Part shown: positions 40,550 to 49,153 of the stretch, one piece after another | How the letters are laid out: the number at the start of each line of letters is the position of its first letter | Position numbering within the stretch: the stretch's first letter is position 1 | Source of the DNA: JAPPHY01 sp034423135 | GTDB lineage: Bacteria > Chloroflexota > Dehalococcoidia > Lucifugimonadales > UBA2985 | Direction of reading: 5' to 3' | NCBI GenBank assembly: GCA_034423135.1 | Contig: DAOUJC010000005.1 | Span: 34,359 to 98,358, forward strand | DNA: 64,000 nucleotides | Position numbers and translations under genes: made by a program | The notes under the pieces: generated by a model | Told to the model about the DNA's origin: nothing | Seen by the model: the letters and a program-made list of their open reading frames with translations, nothing else | Databases searched by the model: none

Positions 40550-42037
40550 CTACCTCTCCTTCAGCTGCGGAAACAGGACAACCTCTCGTATCGACGGCTT
40601 GCCGGTCAGCAGCATGACCAGCCGGTCGATACCCATGCCGAGTCCGCCGGTGGGTGGCATGCCGTACTCCAGGGCCAGCAGGAAGTCATCGTCCAGGCGG
40701 TCCGTGTCCTCCTCCGCGTTGGTCGCTCTGCGCAGCTCCTCCTGCTCCATGAAGCGGCTGCGCTGCTCGTCCGGGTCGTTCAGCTCACTGAAGGAGTTGG
40801 CGATCTCCATGCCTCCCGCGAAACCCTCGAACCGCTCCACTAGGGTTGGCTCTCCAGGCTTCTGCTTGGCCAGAGGCGACATCTCCACGGGGTAATCCAT
40901 GAGGAACGTGGGCTGCACCAACTGAGGCTCCACGCCGGTCGACACCAGCTTGTCGATGAGCCTTCCGCGGCTGTCGCGTCCCTCCACGTGTATGCCCTTG
41001 GCCCGCATCGCCTCGGCGAGTGAGGCCGCGTCCGGGTACTGCTGGAAGTCGATGCCCGTGCAGCGCAGTGTCTCATCCCGCAGGCTAACCCTGCGCCACG
41101 GAGGCGTGAAGTCGATGGCATCATCGCCGTACGGTACCACGGCAGTCCCTAGAGCCTCGATTGCCACGCTGGACACCATCTGCTCGACCATCTCCATCAC
41201 GTCGTTGTAGTCTGCGTAGGCCTCATAGCTCTCCAGCAGGGTGAACTCCGGGTTGTGGTCCTGGTCGATTCCCTCATTGCGGAACACGCGGCCGATCTCG
41301 AACACCTTGTCCATCCCGCCGATGATGAGACGCTTGAGATAGAGCTCCGTTGCGATGCGAAGATACAGGTCGCGGTCGAGGGCGTTGTGGTGGGTGGAAA
41401 ACGGCTGTGCCATCGCGCCTGCGGCAACGGGCACGAGCACTGGCGTCTCCACTTCTATGAAGCCGCGGCCTTCCAGAAAGCGGCGCACCGCGCCGACGAT
41501 GGTGCTCCGAAGCCGAAATCCCTGACGCACCTCCGGGCTGGCCATCAGGTCCAGGTAACGCTGCCGGTGCCGCGTTTCCACGTCGGAAAGCCCGTGCCAC
41601 TTCTCCGGCGGCGGTCGCATAGACTTGGCCAGGACGGTCACCTCGGCTGCCTCGATCGTCACCTCGCCGGTGCGCGTGAGAAACAGAGGCCCGCGTGCGC
41701 CCAGGAAGTCGCCCAGGTCCAGGTCGCGGGTCAGCTCGTACTCGTCCTGCAGAACGTCCCGCCTCAGGTGCACCTGTACGTCTCCGGTGGCGTCCTGGAT
41801 GTTCAGGAATGCGGCCCTGCCCATACCCCGCAGCGACATGACACGCCCTGCAAGAGATACCGCCTCCGTACGGGCCTGCGGCCCGTCCTCGCGTTCCCGC
41901 GCCCGGAAGCAATCGACTGCCTCCCGGATAGTGTGGGTCCGCCGGTAGCTGTTGGGGAACGGCTCCGTACCTCTGCTTCTCAGGCGTCGCAGCTTCTCTC
42001 GACGGCTGAACAGGAGGTCTCCGCCTTGTCCGGCCAT
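40550..42037 (-). CDS. lysS: Lysyl-tRNA synthetase (class II)
   Basis: Charges tRNA-Lys. The 495-residue product begins with an OB-fold anticodon-binding domain (VSLAGRVMSLRGMGRAAFLN). The catalytic domain has RSTIVGAVRRFLEGRGFIEV, motif 2 FEIGRVFRNEGIDQDHNPEF, and motif 3 GLGMGIDRLVMLLTG. It lies 27 bases downstream of greA, a very common pairing (greA-lysS), with serS next. Confidence 0.95.
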   Translation of the reverse strand: MAGQGGDLLFSRREKLRRLRSRGTEPFPNSYRRTHTIREAVDCFRAREREDGPQARTEAVSLAGRVMSLRGMGRAAFLNIQDATGDVQVHLRRDVLQDEYELTRDLDLGDFLGARGPLFLTRTGEVTIEAAEVTVLAKSMRPPPEKWHGLSDVETRHRQRYLDLMASPEVRQGFRLRSTIVGAVRRFLEGRGFIEVETPVLVPVAAGAMAQPFSTHHNALDRDLYLRIATELYLKRLIIGGMDKVFEIGRVFRNEGIDQDHNPEFTLLESYEAYADYNDVMEMVEQMVSSVAIEALGTAVVPYGDDAIDFTPPWRRVSLRDETLRCTGIDFQQYPDAASLAEAMRAKGIHVEGRDSRGRLIDKLVSTGVEPQLVQPTFLMDYPVEMSPLAKQKPGEPTLVERFEGFAGGMEIANSFSELNDPDEQRSRFMEQEELRRATNAEEDTDRLDDDFLLALEYGMPPTGGLGMGIDRLVMLLTGKPSIREVVLFPQLKER

Positions 42038-42063
42038 GGCGTGTGGTGTATCCCGCTCGACGG

Positions 42064-42534
42064 CTAGCTTATGCTCGATATGGTCAGCGTTACGGTGCCG
42101 GCGGGGGTTTTGACCTCCACCTCATCGCCGACGCGCTTGTTCAGGAGGGCTTTGCCCACGGGAGACTCGTTGGAGATCCGTCCCTGCGCCGGGTCCGCCT
42201 CCGGGCTGCCCACAATCGTGTACTCTTCCTCGTTGCCGTTCTGGTTCAGCAGGGTAACGCGGCCGCCCATCTTCACCTCGCCGGAGAGCGCGGCCACTTC
42301 GCCGATGATGATCGCGCCGCCGGTGATGCGCTCCAGCGTGAGAATGCGGCCCTCCACAAAGGCCTGCTCGTTCTTGGAATCGTCGTACTCCGCGTTGTCC
42401 ACCGTGCCGCCCAGCTCCGTGGCCTTCTGGATCCGCTCCGCGACGCGCTGTCGCCGGACGGTGCGCAACTCCTCAAGCTCCGCCTCCAGCCTGGTCAGCC
42501 CCTCCCTGGTGAGATAGCTCTCTCTACCTGGCAC
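42064..42534 (-). CDS. greA: Transcription elongation factor GreA
   Basis: Rescues backtracked RNA polymerase by stimulating transcript cleavage. The 156-residue product has the N-terminal coiled coil (LTREGLTRLEAELEEL ... ATELGGTVDNAEYDDSKNEQ), with the acidic tip residues in DNAEYDDSK. The C-terminal FKBP-like domain has ITIVG-like YTIVGSPEADP and ISNESPVGKALL. It heads the greA-lysS-serS operon. A terminator-like hairpin lies between the promoter and the gene. Confidence 0.95.
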   Translation of the reverse strand: MPGRESYLTREGLTRLEAELEELRTVRRQRVAERIQKATELGGTVDNAEYDDSKNEQAFVEGRILTLERITGGAIIIGEVAALSGEVKMGGRVTLLNQNGNEEEYTIVGSPEADPAQGRISNESPVGKALLNKRVGDEVEVKTPAGTVTLTISSIS

Positions 42535-42551
42535 GGCTCCCCTCCGAAACG

Positions 42552-42584
42552 CAAAAAGTGAGAGAGGAACCGCGGGTTCCCCTC
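42552..42584 (-). terminator. Attenuator-like hairpin in the greA leader
   Basis: On the minus strand, a 10-base-pair stem with one mismatch (42562-42584, triloop) is followed by TCACTTTTTG (T-run at 42553-42557). It begins within a few bases of the predicted start point, so most transcripts could end as RNAs of about 35-40 bases before greA. Confidence 0.65.
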
Positions 42585-42595
42585 AACTGCGTGCT

Positions 42596-42624
42596 ATTGT
42601 AAGGCCCATGCGGGCGGCTGTAAA
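42596..42624 (-). promoter_or_regulatory. Promoter of greA-lysS-serS
   Basis: On the minus strand, TTTACA (42619-42624), a 17-base spacer and TACAAT (42596-42601). The start point is near 42589, immediately before the attenuator-like hairpin. Confidence 0.7.
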
Positions 42625-42681
42625 GCGTTCTCACCTTGCCCGCTGCTGCACTGGTGCGACCTCAACCCGGCAGCCCGCGCA

Positions 42682-42711
42682 TTGTGCTCACCGCGAGGGC
42701 GACTGTAGAAT
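42682..42711 (+). promoter_or_regulatory. Promoter of the metF-like gene
   Basis: TTGTGC (42682-42687), an 18-base spacer and TAGAAT (42706-42711). It is divergent from the greA promoter, about 60 bases away. The leader would be about 12 bases. Confidence 0.5.
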
Positions 42712-42729
42712 TGGCGAGATGAGTAGCGA

Positions 42730-43599
42730 ATGGGCTGCGATGCGGGGCAGGTCGTGACACGCGTGACCGAGTGCACCGGCCGGGGCGGGCCTGTCTTCAT
42801 CTGCGACTTCTCGCCGCCGCGCGGGCCGGACCCAGCACTCCTGGACGGCGCACGCCTGCTGGACGCCGAATTCCTGTCCGTGGCTTACAGCCCCGGAGGT
42901 TCCGTGAGAGCCAACTCCGCCATGACGGCGCATGCCATCAGCCAGCGATTCGGCAAGCAGGTTGTGTTCACCATCGCCACCAGGGACATGAACAGGCTGG
43001 CCGTTCAGAGCCACCTGCTGGGCGCCGCGCTGCTGGGCCTCGAAAACGTGATCGTGCTCGCGGGAGACGGATCTCCGGCAAGCCCGGGGGGAGACGGATT
43101 CCGCACCACGGAGCTCATCAGCGCCATCAAGGACATGAACCGCGGCGTGGACTACCGAGAACTGCCCCTGCGCTCGCCCACCTCTTTCTGCGTGGGCGCT
43201 GTAGCTGACCCCGGCGGTGACATCGCAAAGGAGGCAGCGCTGGCGCATCGCAAGGTGACGGCGGGAGCGGACTTTCTGGTCACGCAGCCGGTCTTCGAGC
43301 CTGCGCGGGTTGCGGAGTTCCTCTCGTGCTACCGCGACGTTGCCGGAGAGGAGCCGTCCTGCCCTCTGTTTGTGGGGCTGCAGGTGCCGGCGAAGGGAGG
43401 CCTGTCGTTCAGCGAGATGCCGGAAGACTTGCAGCGACAGTTGGACGCCGGTCGGCCTGGCGAGGAGATAGCAATCGAGCTTGGGCGCCGCCTCATGGCC
43501 GTGGGACACGACCGCATCTACCTAGTGCCGCCTGTCTTGCCCCGCGGCCTGCGCGACTACGCGGCGGCGCAGCGTGTGATTGAGGCATTCCAGCGGTAG
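42730..43599 (+). CDS. metF: Methylenetetrahydrofolate reductase family protein
   Basis: FAD-dependent reductase family producing 5-methyl-THF. The 289-residue product has FICDFSPPRGPDP with the catalytic-type acidic residue, FLSVAYSPGG, VVFTIATRDMNR, NVIVLAGDGSP (NILALRGD-like) and FLVTQPVFEPARVAEF. These blocks outline the MTHFR barrel in order. The exact start is unsure, because ATG 42730 has only a weak ribosome site. The gene stands alone, divergent from greA. No methionine synthase is nearby. Gene symbol by family, not by proven activity. Confidence 0.8.
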   Translation: MGCDAGQVVTRVTECTGRGGPVFICDFSPPRGPDPALLDGARLLDAEFLSVAYSPGGSVRANSAMTAHAISQRFGKQVVFTIATRDMNRLAVQSHLLGAALLGLENVIVLAGDGSPASPGGDGFRTTELISAIKDMNRGVDYRELPLRSPTSFCVGAVADPGGDIAKEAALAHRKVTAGADFLVTQPVFEPARVAEFLSCYRDVAGEEPSCPLFVGLQVPAKGGLSFSEMPEDLQRQLDAGRPGEEIAIELGRRLMAVGHDRIYLVPPVLPRGLRDYAAAQRVIEAFQR

Positions 43600-43951
43600 C
43601 CAGCCGCCCGCTGGAGTGCGACACTACCTCGACCGTCATTCCGAGCCACAAGGCGAGGAATCCAGGACGTTCGCATGCCTCCGTCTTTAGGAGCGAGGAG
43701 ACTGGTCCGGTTCCGGGGATGGGTGGGTTGAGCCGGCGAAGGCTTTGGATTCTTCGACTCCGCTACGCTCCGCTCAGAATGACAGGTAAAGTGGACTTGC
43801 CGCGGGCATGTCTCAATTGGGGTGTAGCTCCCGCAGCTGAGAGCGCAAGAAGTTGGATGTGCCCCACATTCTCAGCTTTGCCCCTGCAATGGCCGTGTGC
43901 TAAACTGTGTCTTGTTCCTGAAGTGAGCGCCATATTCGGCATGGTGCATAG
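43600..43951 (+). other. Intergenic region with degenerate dispersed repeats
   Basis: No gene is seen. Short GTCATTCCGAGC-like (near 43633) and inverse CGACTCCGCTACGCTCCGCTC (near 43760) pieces belong to the repeat group at 38397. A TGCTAAACT element near 43895 is a possible extended -10 for cvpA. Confidence 0.5.
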
Positions 43952-44566
43952 TTGAACTGGCTTGACGTAGCCATCCTATTCCTGCTGGGAATCAGCATTC
44001 TGCTGGGTTGGAGGACCGGGCTCTTCAATGCCGCCTTCCTCGCGGCAGGCGCAGCCGCCGGCGTATTCGTGGCCGGCCACATCAGCGACGACGTCTCTGA
44101 GCTGTTCACAGACTCGCTGTTCAGCGACACGCTCGCAACGGTCATCGCATACGCCGCCATAACTACGGTCGTTTTCATTGCGGTGCAGGCGCTTCGAGGG
44201 CTTCTCAAGGGGCCGCTCGACAGGATAATGAACTTGGTCTCGATTCACTGGATGGACAATCTGAGCGGCACCGTCCTCGGAGTTGTGCTGGGGCTTGCGC
44301 TCACAGGCGGCCTGATCGCCATGATGGCCAGACTGGCCAGCGATCTGCCGAAGGAGATCGAGGTGATAGACTTGGAGGGCATAGACAGGACTGAGCTCCA
44401 GGCGGGGCTAAACGACTCGCTGACGGAGTCCGCACTGGTCCCCGCCTACCTGGAGGCGCGCCGCTCCATCCCCGGCGAGGCGATGGGTTTCGTTCCGGAC
44501 GACTTCGACGTTGCGCTGGACATCCTGGAGGCCCAGATCGATGGCGGCGGCCGGGAGGGTTCATGA
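43952..44566 (+). CDS. cvpA: CvpA family membrane protein
   Basis: A 204-residue inner-membrane protein of the CvpA/colicin V production family. It has four predicted helices in the first 135 residues: WLDVAILFLLGISILLGWRTG (the typical opening), FLAAGAAAGVFVAG, VIAYAAITTVVFIAVQAL and LSGTVLGVVLGLALTGGLIA. A soluble acidic tail follows. It starts with TTG at 43952. The 3' end overlaps the HNH gene by four bases (ATGA), so the two are co-translated. CvpA proteins are linked to cell-envelope integrity; the role here is unknown. Confidence 0.82.
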   Translation: MNWLDVAILFLLGISILLGWRTGLFNAAFLAAGAAAGVFVAGHISDDVSELFTDSLFSDTLATVIAYAAITTVVFIAVQALRGLLKGPLDRIMNLVSIHWMDNLSGTVLGVVLGLALTGGLIAMMARLASDLPKEIEVIDLEGIDRTELQAGLNDSLTESALVPAYLEARRSIPGEAMGFVPDDFDVALDILEAQIDGGGREGS

Positions 44567-45150
44567 ACGGCTCATCGTCGACCGGCGCGCCAGTCCTGGT
44601 CCTAAACCAGAACTACCAGCCGCTCAACGTGTGCACTGTGCGCCGCGCCGTAGTCCTGCTTGACGTGGGCAAGGCCGAGCTTCTGCAGGACGGCCACGGC
44701 AGGCTGCGAACAACTGCCACCTCGTTCCCGCTGCCGTCCGTGATACGGCTTGTGTACCTCATACGCAGGCCGCTGCTCCAGCGCCGCCTGTCCCGGCGCG
44801 AGGTCTTCCTGCGCGACAACTACACGTGCCTGTACTGCGGCCGCGAGACCCGCCAGCTCACGCTCGACCACGTGATTCCGAGGTATCGCGGCGGCGCCCA
44901 TACGTGGGAGAACGTGGTAAGCGCCTGCATGGCCTGCAACCACCGCAAGGCGGGGCGCACGCCCCAGGAGGCGGGCATGAACCTGCCCGGCGAGATCCGC
45001 CCGCCGAAGCCGAACCCGTACGCCATCTTCGCGCACGGGCCGATTCGCGAGGAGTGGTTGAACTACGTGCCGTGGCTCAGCGACCTCCGGCCCGGCGCGG
45101 CTGCAAGAGCGGTCAGGTCACCTGTGGTGAGTCCGGATCAGCCTTCCTGA
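44563..45150 (+). CDS. HNH endonuclease family protein
   Basis: A 195-residue protein of the widespread HNH type found in Actinobacteria and Chloroflexota. The N-terminal part has VLVLNQNYQPLNVCTVRRAV, and the HNH core comprises CLYCGRE, LTLDHVIPRYRGG and NVVSACMACNHRKAGRTP. The four cysteines bind zinc and the DH pair is catalytic. Overlap with cvpA suggests one operon. Its 3' end overlaps the oppositely transcribed PSP1-like gene by 38 bases. It is more likely a housekeeping nuclease than a homing enzyme, since no intron surrounds it. Confidence 0.85.
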   Translation: MNGSSSTGAPVLVLNQNYQPLNVCTVRRAVVLLDVGKAELLQDGHGRLRTTATSFPLPSVIRLVYLIRRPLLQRRLSRREVFLRDNYTCLYCGRETRQLTLDHVIPRYRGGAHTWENVVSACMACNHRKAGRTPQEAGMNLPGEIRPPKPNPYAIFAHGPIREEWLNYVPWLSDLRPGAAARAVRSPVVSPDQPS

Positions 45151-45340
45151 TCACGCTCCCAAAGGGGCCGCGAGCCTCGCTGTACGCCACCTGCTCCGGG
45201 CCGATCACCACCTGCGCGGTCTCCTCGCCTCGCTCGGTCTCCACCACGACGCTGTCCAGAAGCTCCACATCGATGTCGCCAGAATCCACGTAGCGGACCC
45301 GGTGCTCGGATTGAAGCCTGACGCCTATCAGCATGGTCAC
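45113..45340 (-). CDS. Truncated PSP1-domain protein (RicT/YaaT N-terminal part)
   Basis: A 75-residue protein beginning MLIGVRLQSEHRVRYVDSGD, then LLDSVVVETERGEETAQVV. This matches the first strand region of PSP1/RicT proteins (VVGVRF...YYF...DLKVGDxVVVET.RG.E.G.VV), which are normally about 250-300 residues. The rest is missing, and the 3' end runs into the convergent HNH gene. It follows holB without spacing. holB-ricT adjacency is conserved in Firmicutes, which supports the identity. It is either a shortened functional form or a remnant. Confidence 0.7.
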   Translation of the reverse strand: MTMLIGVRLQSEHRVRYVDSGDIDVELLDSVVVETERGEETAQVVIGPEQVAYSEARGPFGSVIRKADPDSPQVT

Positions 45341-46372
45341 TCAAACCGCCTTTCCATGCGCCTCCGCCGGTCGGCGGGGGAACCCGAACATCATCACCTC
45401 CAGCGCCAGCCTCGGGTTGACGTTGGCCTCCAGGTGGCCGACAGCCTCCCGAATGCGGCCCACGGCCTCGACCGCCTGATGCGAGGCGACCCACTCTGCG
45501 TGACGCCGCAGCGACTCCAGCGCCGGCGTGTTCGACACCAGCGCCTCGCCGCCCTCCTTGAGCGCCAGCAGGTCGCGCCACCAGCCCAGCGCCGTCCTGA
45601 GCCGCGCAAGCGCCCTCTCCCTGTCCCTGGAGTAGAGGCCCGCCGTCTCTTCGGCGAATGCAAACCGCCCTTCCAGGCCCTCGTCGAGGAGCGAGGCCAC
45701 GCGCTCAAGCTCGTCAGCGTACTCCTGCAACACCTCGGGACGCTCGGCGGCTTCCATCGCCCAGCCGATGCTGCCACCCGACAGCTTGGCCAGAGACTCG
45801 GCCTCGTCCTGCGTCACATTGCGAGAACGGACTAGCTCACCCGCGATGGTCTCGACCGGCAGCCGGCCAAGCTCCACTCGCTGGCAGCGCGAGCGGATGG
45901 TGGGCAGGACAGCGCCCTCGTCGGTGGCGATGAGCAGCAGCAGCACGGACTCAGGAGGCTCCTCCAGCAGCTTTAGCAGTGCGTTGGAGGCCTCCTGGCT
46001 GAGCGCGGGCGCATCCGGGAAGATAAACACGCGGCGGCGTCCCTCGAACGGCTTGAGCGCCGCGGCCCGCTGCGCCTCACGCACCTGGTCGATGCCTATC
46101 TCGCGCCGCGTGGGCGACTGTGCGGATGATAGGTCTATCGTCTGCACGTCCGGGTGCTGCCCCGCCGCGATGCGCACGCACTGGGAGCACTCGTCGCACG
46201 GCCGCTCGCCGGTGTCTGAGATGCAGTTCACGCCCTGCGCCAGTAGCATTGCTAGCGTGGTCTTGCCCACTCTCGGCGGCCCCACGAACAGGTACGCATG
46301 CGCCAGCTTCTCCTGCTGCAGGCTCCTGGAGAGGAGCGAGACGGCCTCGTCGTGACCCGCGATTCGCCACAT
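45341..46372 (-). CDS. holB: DNA polymerase III subunit delta' (clamp loader)
   Basis: Part of the clamp-loader complex. The 343-residue product has the AAA+ Walker A GPPRVGKTTLA (about 31-41), the four-cysteine zinc module in VNCISDTGERPCDECSQC, NALLKLLEEPPES, and the sensor motif IRSRCQRVEL. The C-terminal helical collar domain is present. It lies between lysA and the PSP1-like gene. Confidence 0.92.
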   Translation of the reverse strand: MWRIAGHDEAVSLLSRSLQQEKLAHAYLFVGPPRVGKTTLAMLLAQGVNCISDTGERPCDECSQCVRIAAGQHPDVQTIDLSSAQSPTRREIGIDQVREAQRAAALKPFEGRRRVFIFPDAPALSQEASNALLKLLEEPPESVLLLLIATDEGAVLPTIRSRCQRVELGRLPVETIAGELVRSRNVTQDEAESLAKLSGGSIGWAMEAAERPEVLQEYADELERVASLLDEGLEGRFAFAEETAGLYSRDRERALARLRTALGWWRDLLALKEGGEALVSNTPALESLRRHAEWVASHQAVEAVGRIREAVGHLEANVNPRLALEVMMFGFPRRPAEAHGKAV

Positions 46373-46399
46373 GGTTCGGCAGTCAGCCCGCCCGCACCT

Positions 46400-47686
46400 T
46401 CAGACCACGTCGTGCCGCATGAGGTCGTCGTACGACTCGCGGCGACGAATGAGGCTGGCGCGCCCGTCCTTCACCATGACGATGGCGGGCCGGGGCACAA
46501 GGTTGTAGTTGCTGGCCATGGCGGGGGCGTAGGCGCCGGACGCAGGAATCGCGAGCACGTCGCCCGGCTCCAGCCGAGGAATGAGCACGTCGCGCAGCAG
46601 CACGTCACCCGACTCACAGAACCTGCCGGCCACCGACACGGCCTCCCACTCCTCCTCCACCATCTTGTTGGCAATGACCGCCTCGTACTGCGCCTGGTAG
46701 AGCGCGGGGCGTATGTTGTCTCCCATGCCGCCGTCCACCGACACGTAACGCCGAACGCCCGGCACGTCCTTCACCGCGCCCGCGCTGTAGAGGGCAACGC
46801 CGGCCCGTCCGACTATGGCGCGGCCAGGCTCCACCACCAGGTGCGGGCCGCCCTCCGCGGGCAGAGGCGCGGCGATGGCCTCCGCGTACGCCTCAACCGG
46901 CGGCGGCTCCTGGTCTCGCGTATAGGCTATTGCAAAGCCGCCACCCGGGCTGATCTCCGACATCGTCAGCCCCTGCCTGGAGGCGAACTCAAGCGTGACC
47001 TCCATGGCGCGGGTGTACGGCTCCAGCTCGAATATGGGCGAGCCAAGGTGGAAGTGGAGGCCGACCAGCCGAACGCTGCTCACGCCGGAGGCGCGAGCCA
47101 CGGCCTCAGCCGCATCGCCCGTCTGGATGGCAAATCCGAACTTGCTGTCCAGGACGCCCGTCGTTGTGTAGACGTGGGTGTGAGGATCCACGCCCGGCGA
47201 GACGCGGAGCGTGATGTCCTGTACCACGCCCCGCTCGGACGCAAGCTCTGCGAGGAGCGACAGCTCGTGGAAGTTGTCGACCACCACGCGGCCGATGCCG
47301 CACTCCAGCGCCATCGCCAGCTCCTCGCGGCTCTTGTTGTTGCCGTGGAAGTAGATGCGCTCCGGCGGGCAGTCGGCGCGCAGCGCAACCGCGAGCTCGC
47401 CGCCGGACACCACGTCGAATCCCAAGCCCTCCTCATGGAGCAGCCGAGCCAGCCCCACGTTGATGAAGGCCTTGCAGGCGTAGATGACCGAGCTATCGGC
47501 GTAACGAGACCTGAAGCCTCCGACGAACTCCCTGCACATTCCGCGCAGCGTGTCCTCGTCAAACACGTACAGCGGCGTTCCGAATTCGGCAGCCAGATCC
47601 ACGGTGTCGCATCCGCCCAGCAACAGCCGGCCGCGGGCGTCCACCTCGGCGGTGTAGGGAAACAGGTTGGCGTTGGGAAAGCTCAA
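46400..47686 (-). CDS. lysA: Diaminopimelate decarboxylase
   Basis: PLP enzyme making L-lysine from meso-diaminopimelate. The 428-residue product has the PLP lysine in VIYACKAF, FDVVSGGEL, IYFHGNNKS, GLHFHLGSP, SPGGGFAIAY, EPGRAIVG and the second-subunit active-site CESGDVL. The N-terminal barrel and C-terminal sheet domains are complete. It lies 28 bases upstream of holB on the same strand. Confidence 0.95.
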   Translation of the reverse strand: MSFPNANLFPYTAEVDARGRLLLGGCDTVDLAAEFGTPLYVFDEDTLRGMCREFVGGFRSRYADSSVIYACKAFINVGLARLLHEEGLGFDVVSGGELAVALRADCPPERIYFHGNNKSREELAMALECGIGRVVVDNFHELSLLAELASERGVVQDITLRVSPGVDPHTHVYTTTGVLDSKFGFAIQTGDAAEAVARASGVSSVRLVGLHFHLGSPIFELEPYTRAMEVTLEFASRQGLTMSEISPGGGFAIAYTRDQEPPPVEAYAEAIAAPLPAEGGPHLVVEPGRAIVGRAGVALYSAGAVKDVPGVRRYVSVDGGMGDNIRPALYQAQYEAVIANKMVEEEWEAVSVAGRFCESGDVLLRDVLIPRLEPGDVLAIPASGAYAPAMASNYNLVPRPAIVMVKDGRASLIRRRESYDDLMRHDVV

Positions 47687-47732
47687 GGCGGGTTCCTCCC
47701 GGTTCAGAGTGCGTAAGTGCTATGCGTTGAGG

Positions 47733-48140
47733 TTATTGCTGCTCACCCACGCAAACCTCCTCCTCCGTGACCTCGCCGCCATCGATGCGGAAGGCCCGGA
47801 TTGGAGGATCGTCGCGCTGGAGGAGCGAGATAAGGATGTAGTACGCCTCCGGCCACGTGGCGAGCCGGATATCAGTCGACGATGGGTACGCCTCCGAGTG
47901 GGTGTGTGAGTGGTAGATTGCCATTATCTCCCAGCCGCGATCGTCGATCTCCCGGTAGACGTTGAGCAGCTCCTTGGGGTCCATGCGATAGCGGTAGGGA
48001 CTCGCCTCCACGTTGACCATGCGGTACAGGTTGTGGACCTCGCCATCGCTGCCGGCGAGTATGCCACAGCACTCGTTGGGGTCGTCTTCCAGGGCGTGGG
48101 CAACCATATCCCGGGCGTACTTCTGGTCGAGGTAGAGCAT
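47733..48140 (-). CDS. JAMM/MPN zinc metallopeptidase (M67 family)
   Basis: A 135-residue single-domain protease or isopeptidase. The glutamate is in DPNECCGILAG (about residue 23), and the zinc motif is HSHTHSEAYPSSTD, matching H-x-H-x7-S-x-x-D. Bacterial stand-alone members of this size release cysteine or other adducts from ubiquitin-like sulfur carriers (CysO-type) or process small modifiers. No carrier protein (MoaD/ThiS-like) is adjacent. It lies upstream of lysA, 46 bases away. Confidence 0.88.
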   Translation of the reverse strand: MLYLDQKYARDMVAHALEDDPNECCGILAGSDGEVHNLYRMVNVEASPYRYRMDPKELLNVYREIDDRGWEIMAIYHSHTHSEAYPSSTDIRLATWPEAYYILISLLQRDDPPIRAFRIDGGEVTEEEVCVGEQQ

Positions 48141-48248
48141 AGCTGCGCTACATTGTAGCCGCTGGAGGGCGCAGGGGCAAAGCGCGAGGCAGAGGCGATT
48201 CCGGCATCTCGAAACGAGGGCGGCGGTGGCTGCCGCAGTCTCTGGCCG

Positions 48249-49130
48249 TCACCCTCTGCCCCAGGCCGCGGCCGGCCTGCGAAACGCCAGGTACACGCCC
48301 GCAAGCACCAGCGCGCCTCCCGCGACGCTCGCCGGCGGCGGTGCCTCGCCGAGCACCAGCCACGCCAGAATCGTCGCACCCACCGGCTCCGCCATCACCG
48401 CCACGGCCACCAGCGTGGCGCTCAGGTGGCCCAGCGCCCAGTTGAGCGACGAGTGCCCCAGAAGTTGCGGCCCCAGCGCCATCAGCGCCAGAATCAGGTA
48501 CGTGAACGCGCTGTAGCCGGTCATCGGGGCGCCCGTCACTGCGACCGCCGCCAGCAGCAACACGGCCGCGGCGGGGTACACAATGGCTATGTAGCTGACG
48601 TTTGACATCTCCCGCCTGACTCTCCTGCCGATGAGGAAGTAGGCCGCGGCGCCAACGGCGCCCAGGAGCGCGAGCAGGTCGCCGAAGAGCTCCCGGTCCC
48701 CCGCGGCGCGGTCGCCGACGGCGATCACGAGGCTGCCCGCCAGGCCAAGTGCGATTCCGCCCGCCAGGTGCGCAGTGACCCTCTCCCGGTATGCCACGTA
48801 TGAGACCACGGCTATCAGCAGTGGGCTTGTGGTCACCAGCACCACGGAGCTGGTGACGGAGGTGTGCTCCAGTGAAGCGGTCCAGGCGACGAAGTGGGCG
48901 GCAAGCGTAATCGCGGAGGCCGCGCACCACACCGCCTGCGAGAAGGTCAGAGAGCGGAGGCCGCTCCGGTCACGGGATGCGGCCAGCGGCGCCACCACCA
49001 GGCTGGCCATGCTGAGCCGGTATGCGGCGATTACCAGCGCCGGGGCGTCGGCAAGCCGGATGAGCACAGCGGCGCAGGACACGGCGGCAACGCCGGCTGC
49101 CACCACGCCGTAGAGCACTATCGGGCGCAA
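48249..49130 (-). CDS. EamA/DMT-superfamily transporter
   Basis: A 293-residue membrane protein with ten predicted helices in two repeated halves. Family-like segments are APALVIAAYRLSMASLVVAPL in the first half and the typical AEPVGATILAWLVLGEAPP near the end of the second. Drug/metabolite-transporter paralogues export amino acids or metabolites; the substrate cannot be told. It lies 23 bases downstream of the glycosyltransferase gene. Confidence 0.85.
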   Translation of the reverse strand: MRPIVLYGVVAAGVAAVSCAAVLIRLADAPALVIAAYRLSMASLVVAPLAASRDRSGLRSLTFSQAVWCAASAITLAAHFVAWTASLEHTSVTSSVVLVTTSPLLIAVVSYVAYRERVTAHLAGGIALGLAGSLVIAVGDRAAGDRELFGDLLALLGAVGAAAYFLIGRRVRREMSNVSYIAIVYPAAAVLLLAAVAVTGAPMTGYSAFTYLILALMALGPQLLGHSSLNWALGHLSATLVAVAVMAEPVGATILAWLVLGEAPPPASVAGGALVLAGVYLAFRRPAAAWGRG

Positions 49131-49153
49131 GCCGAGCGCGGGCGGCCGCCGCC

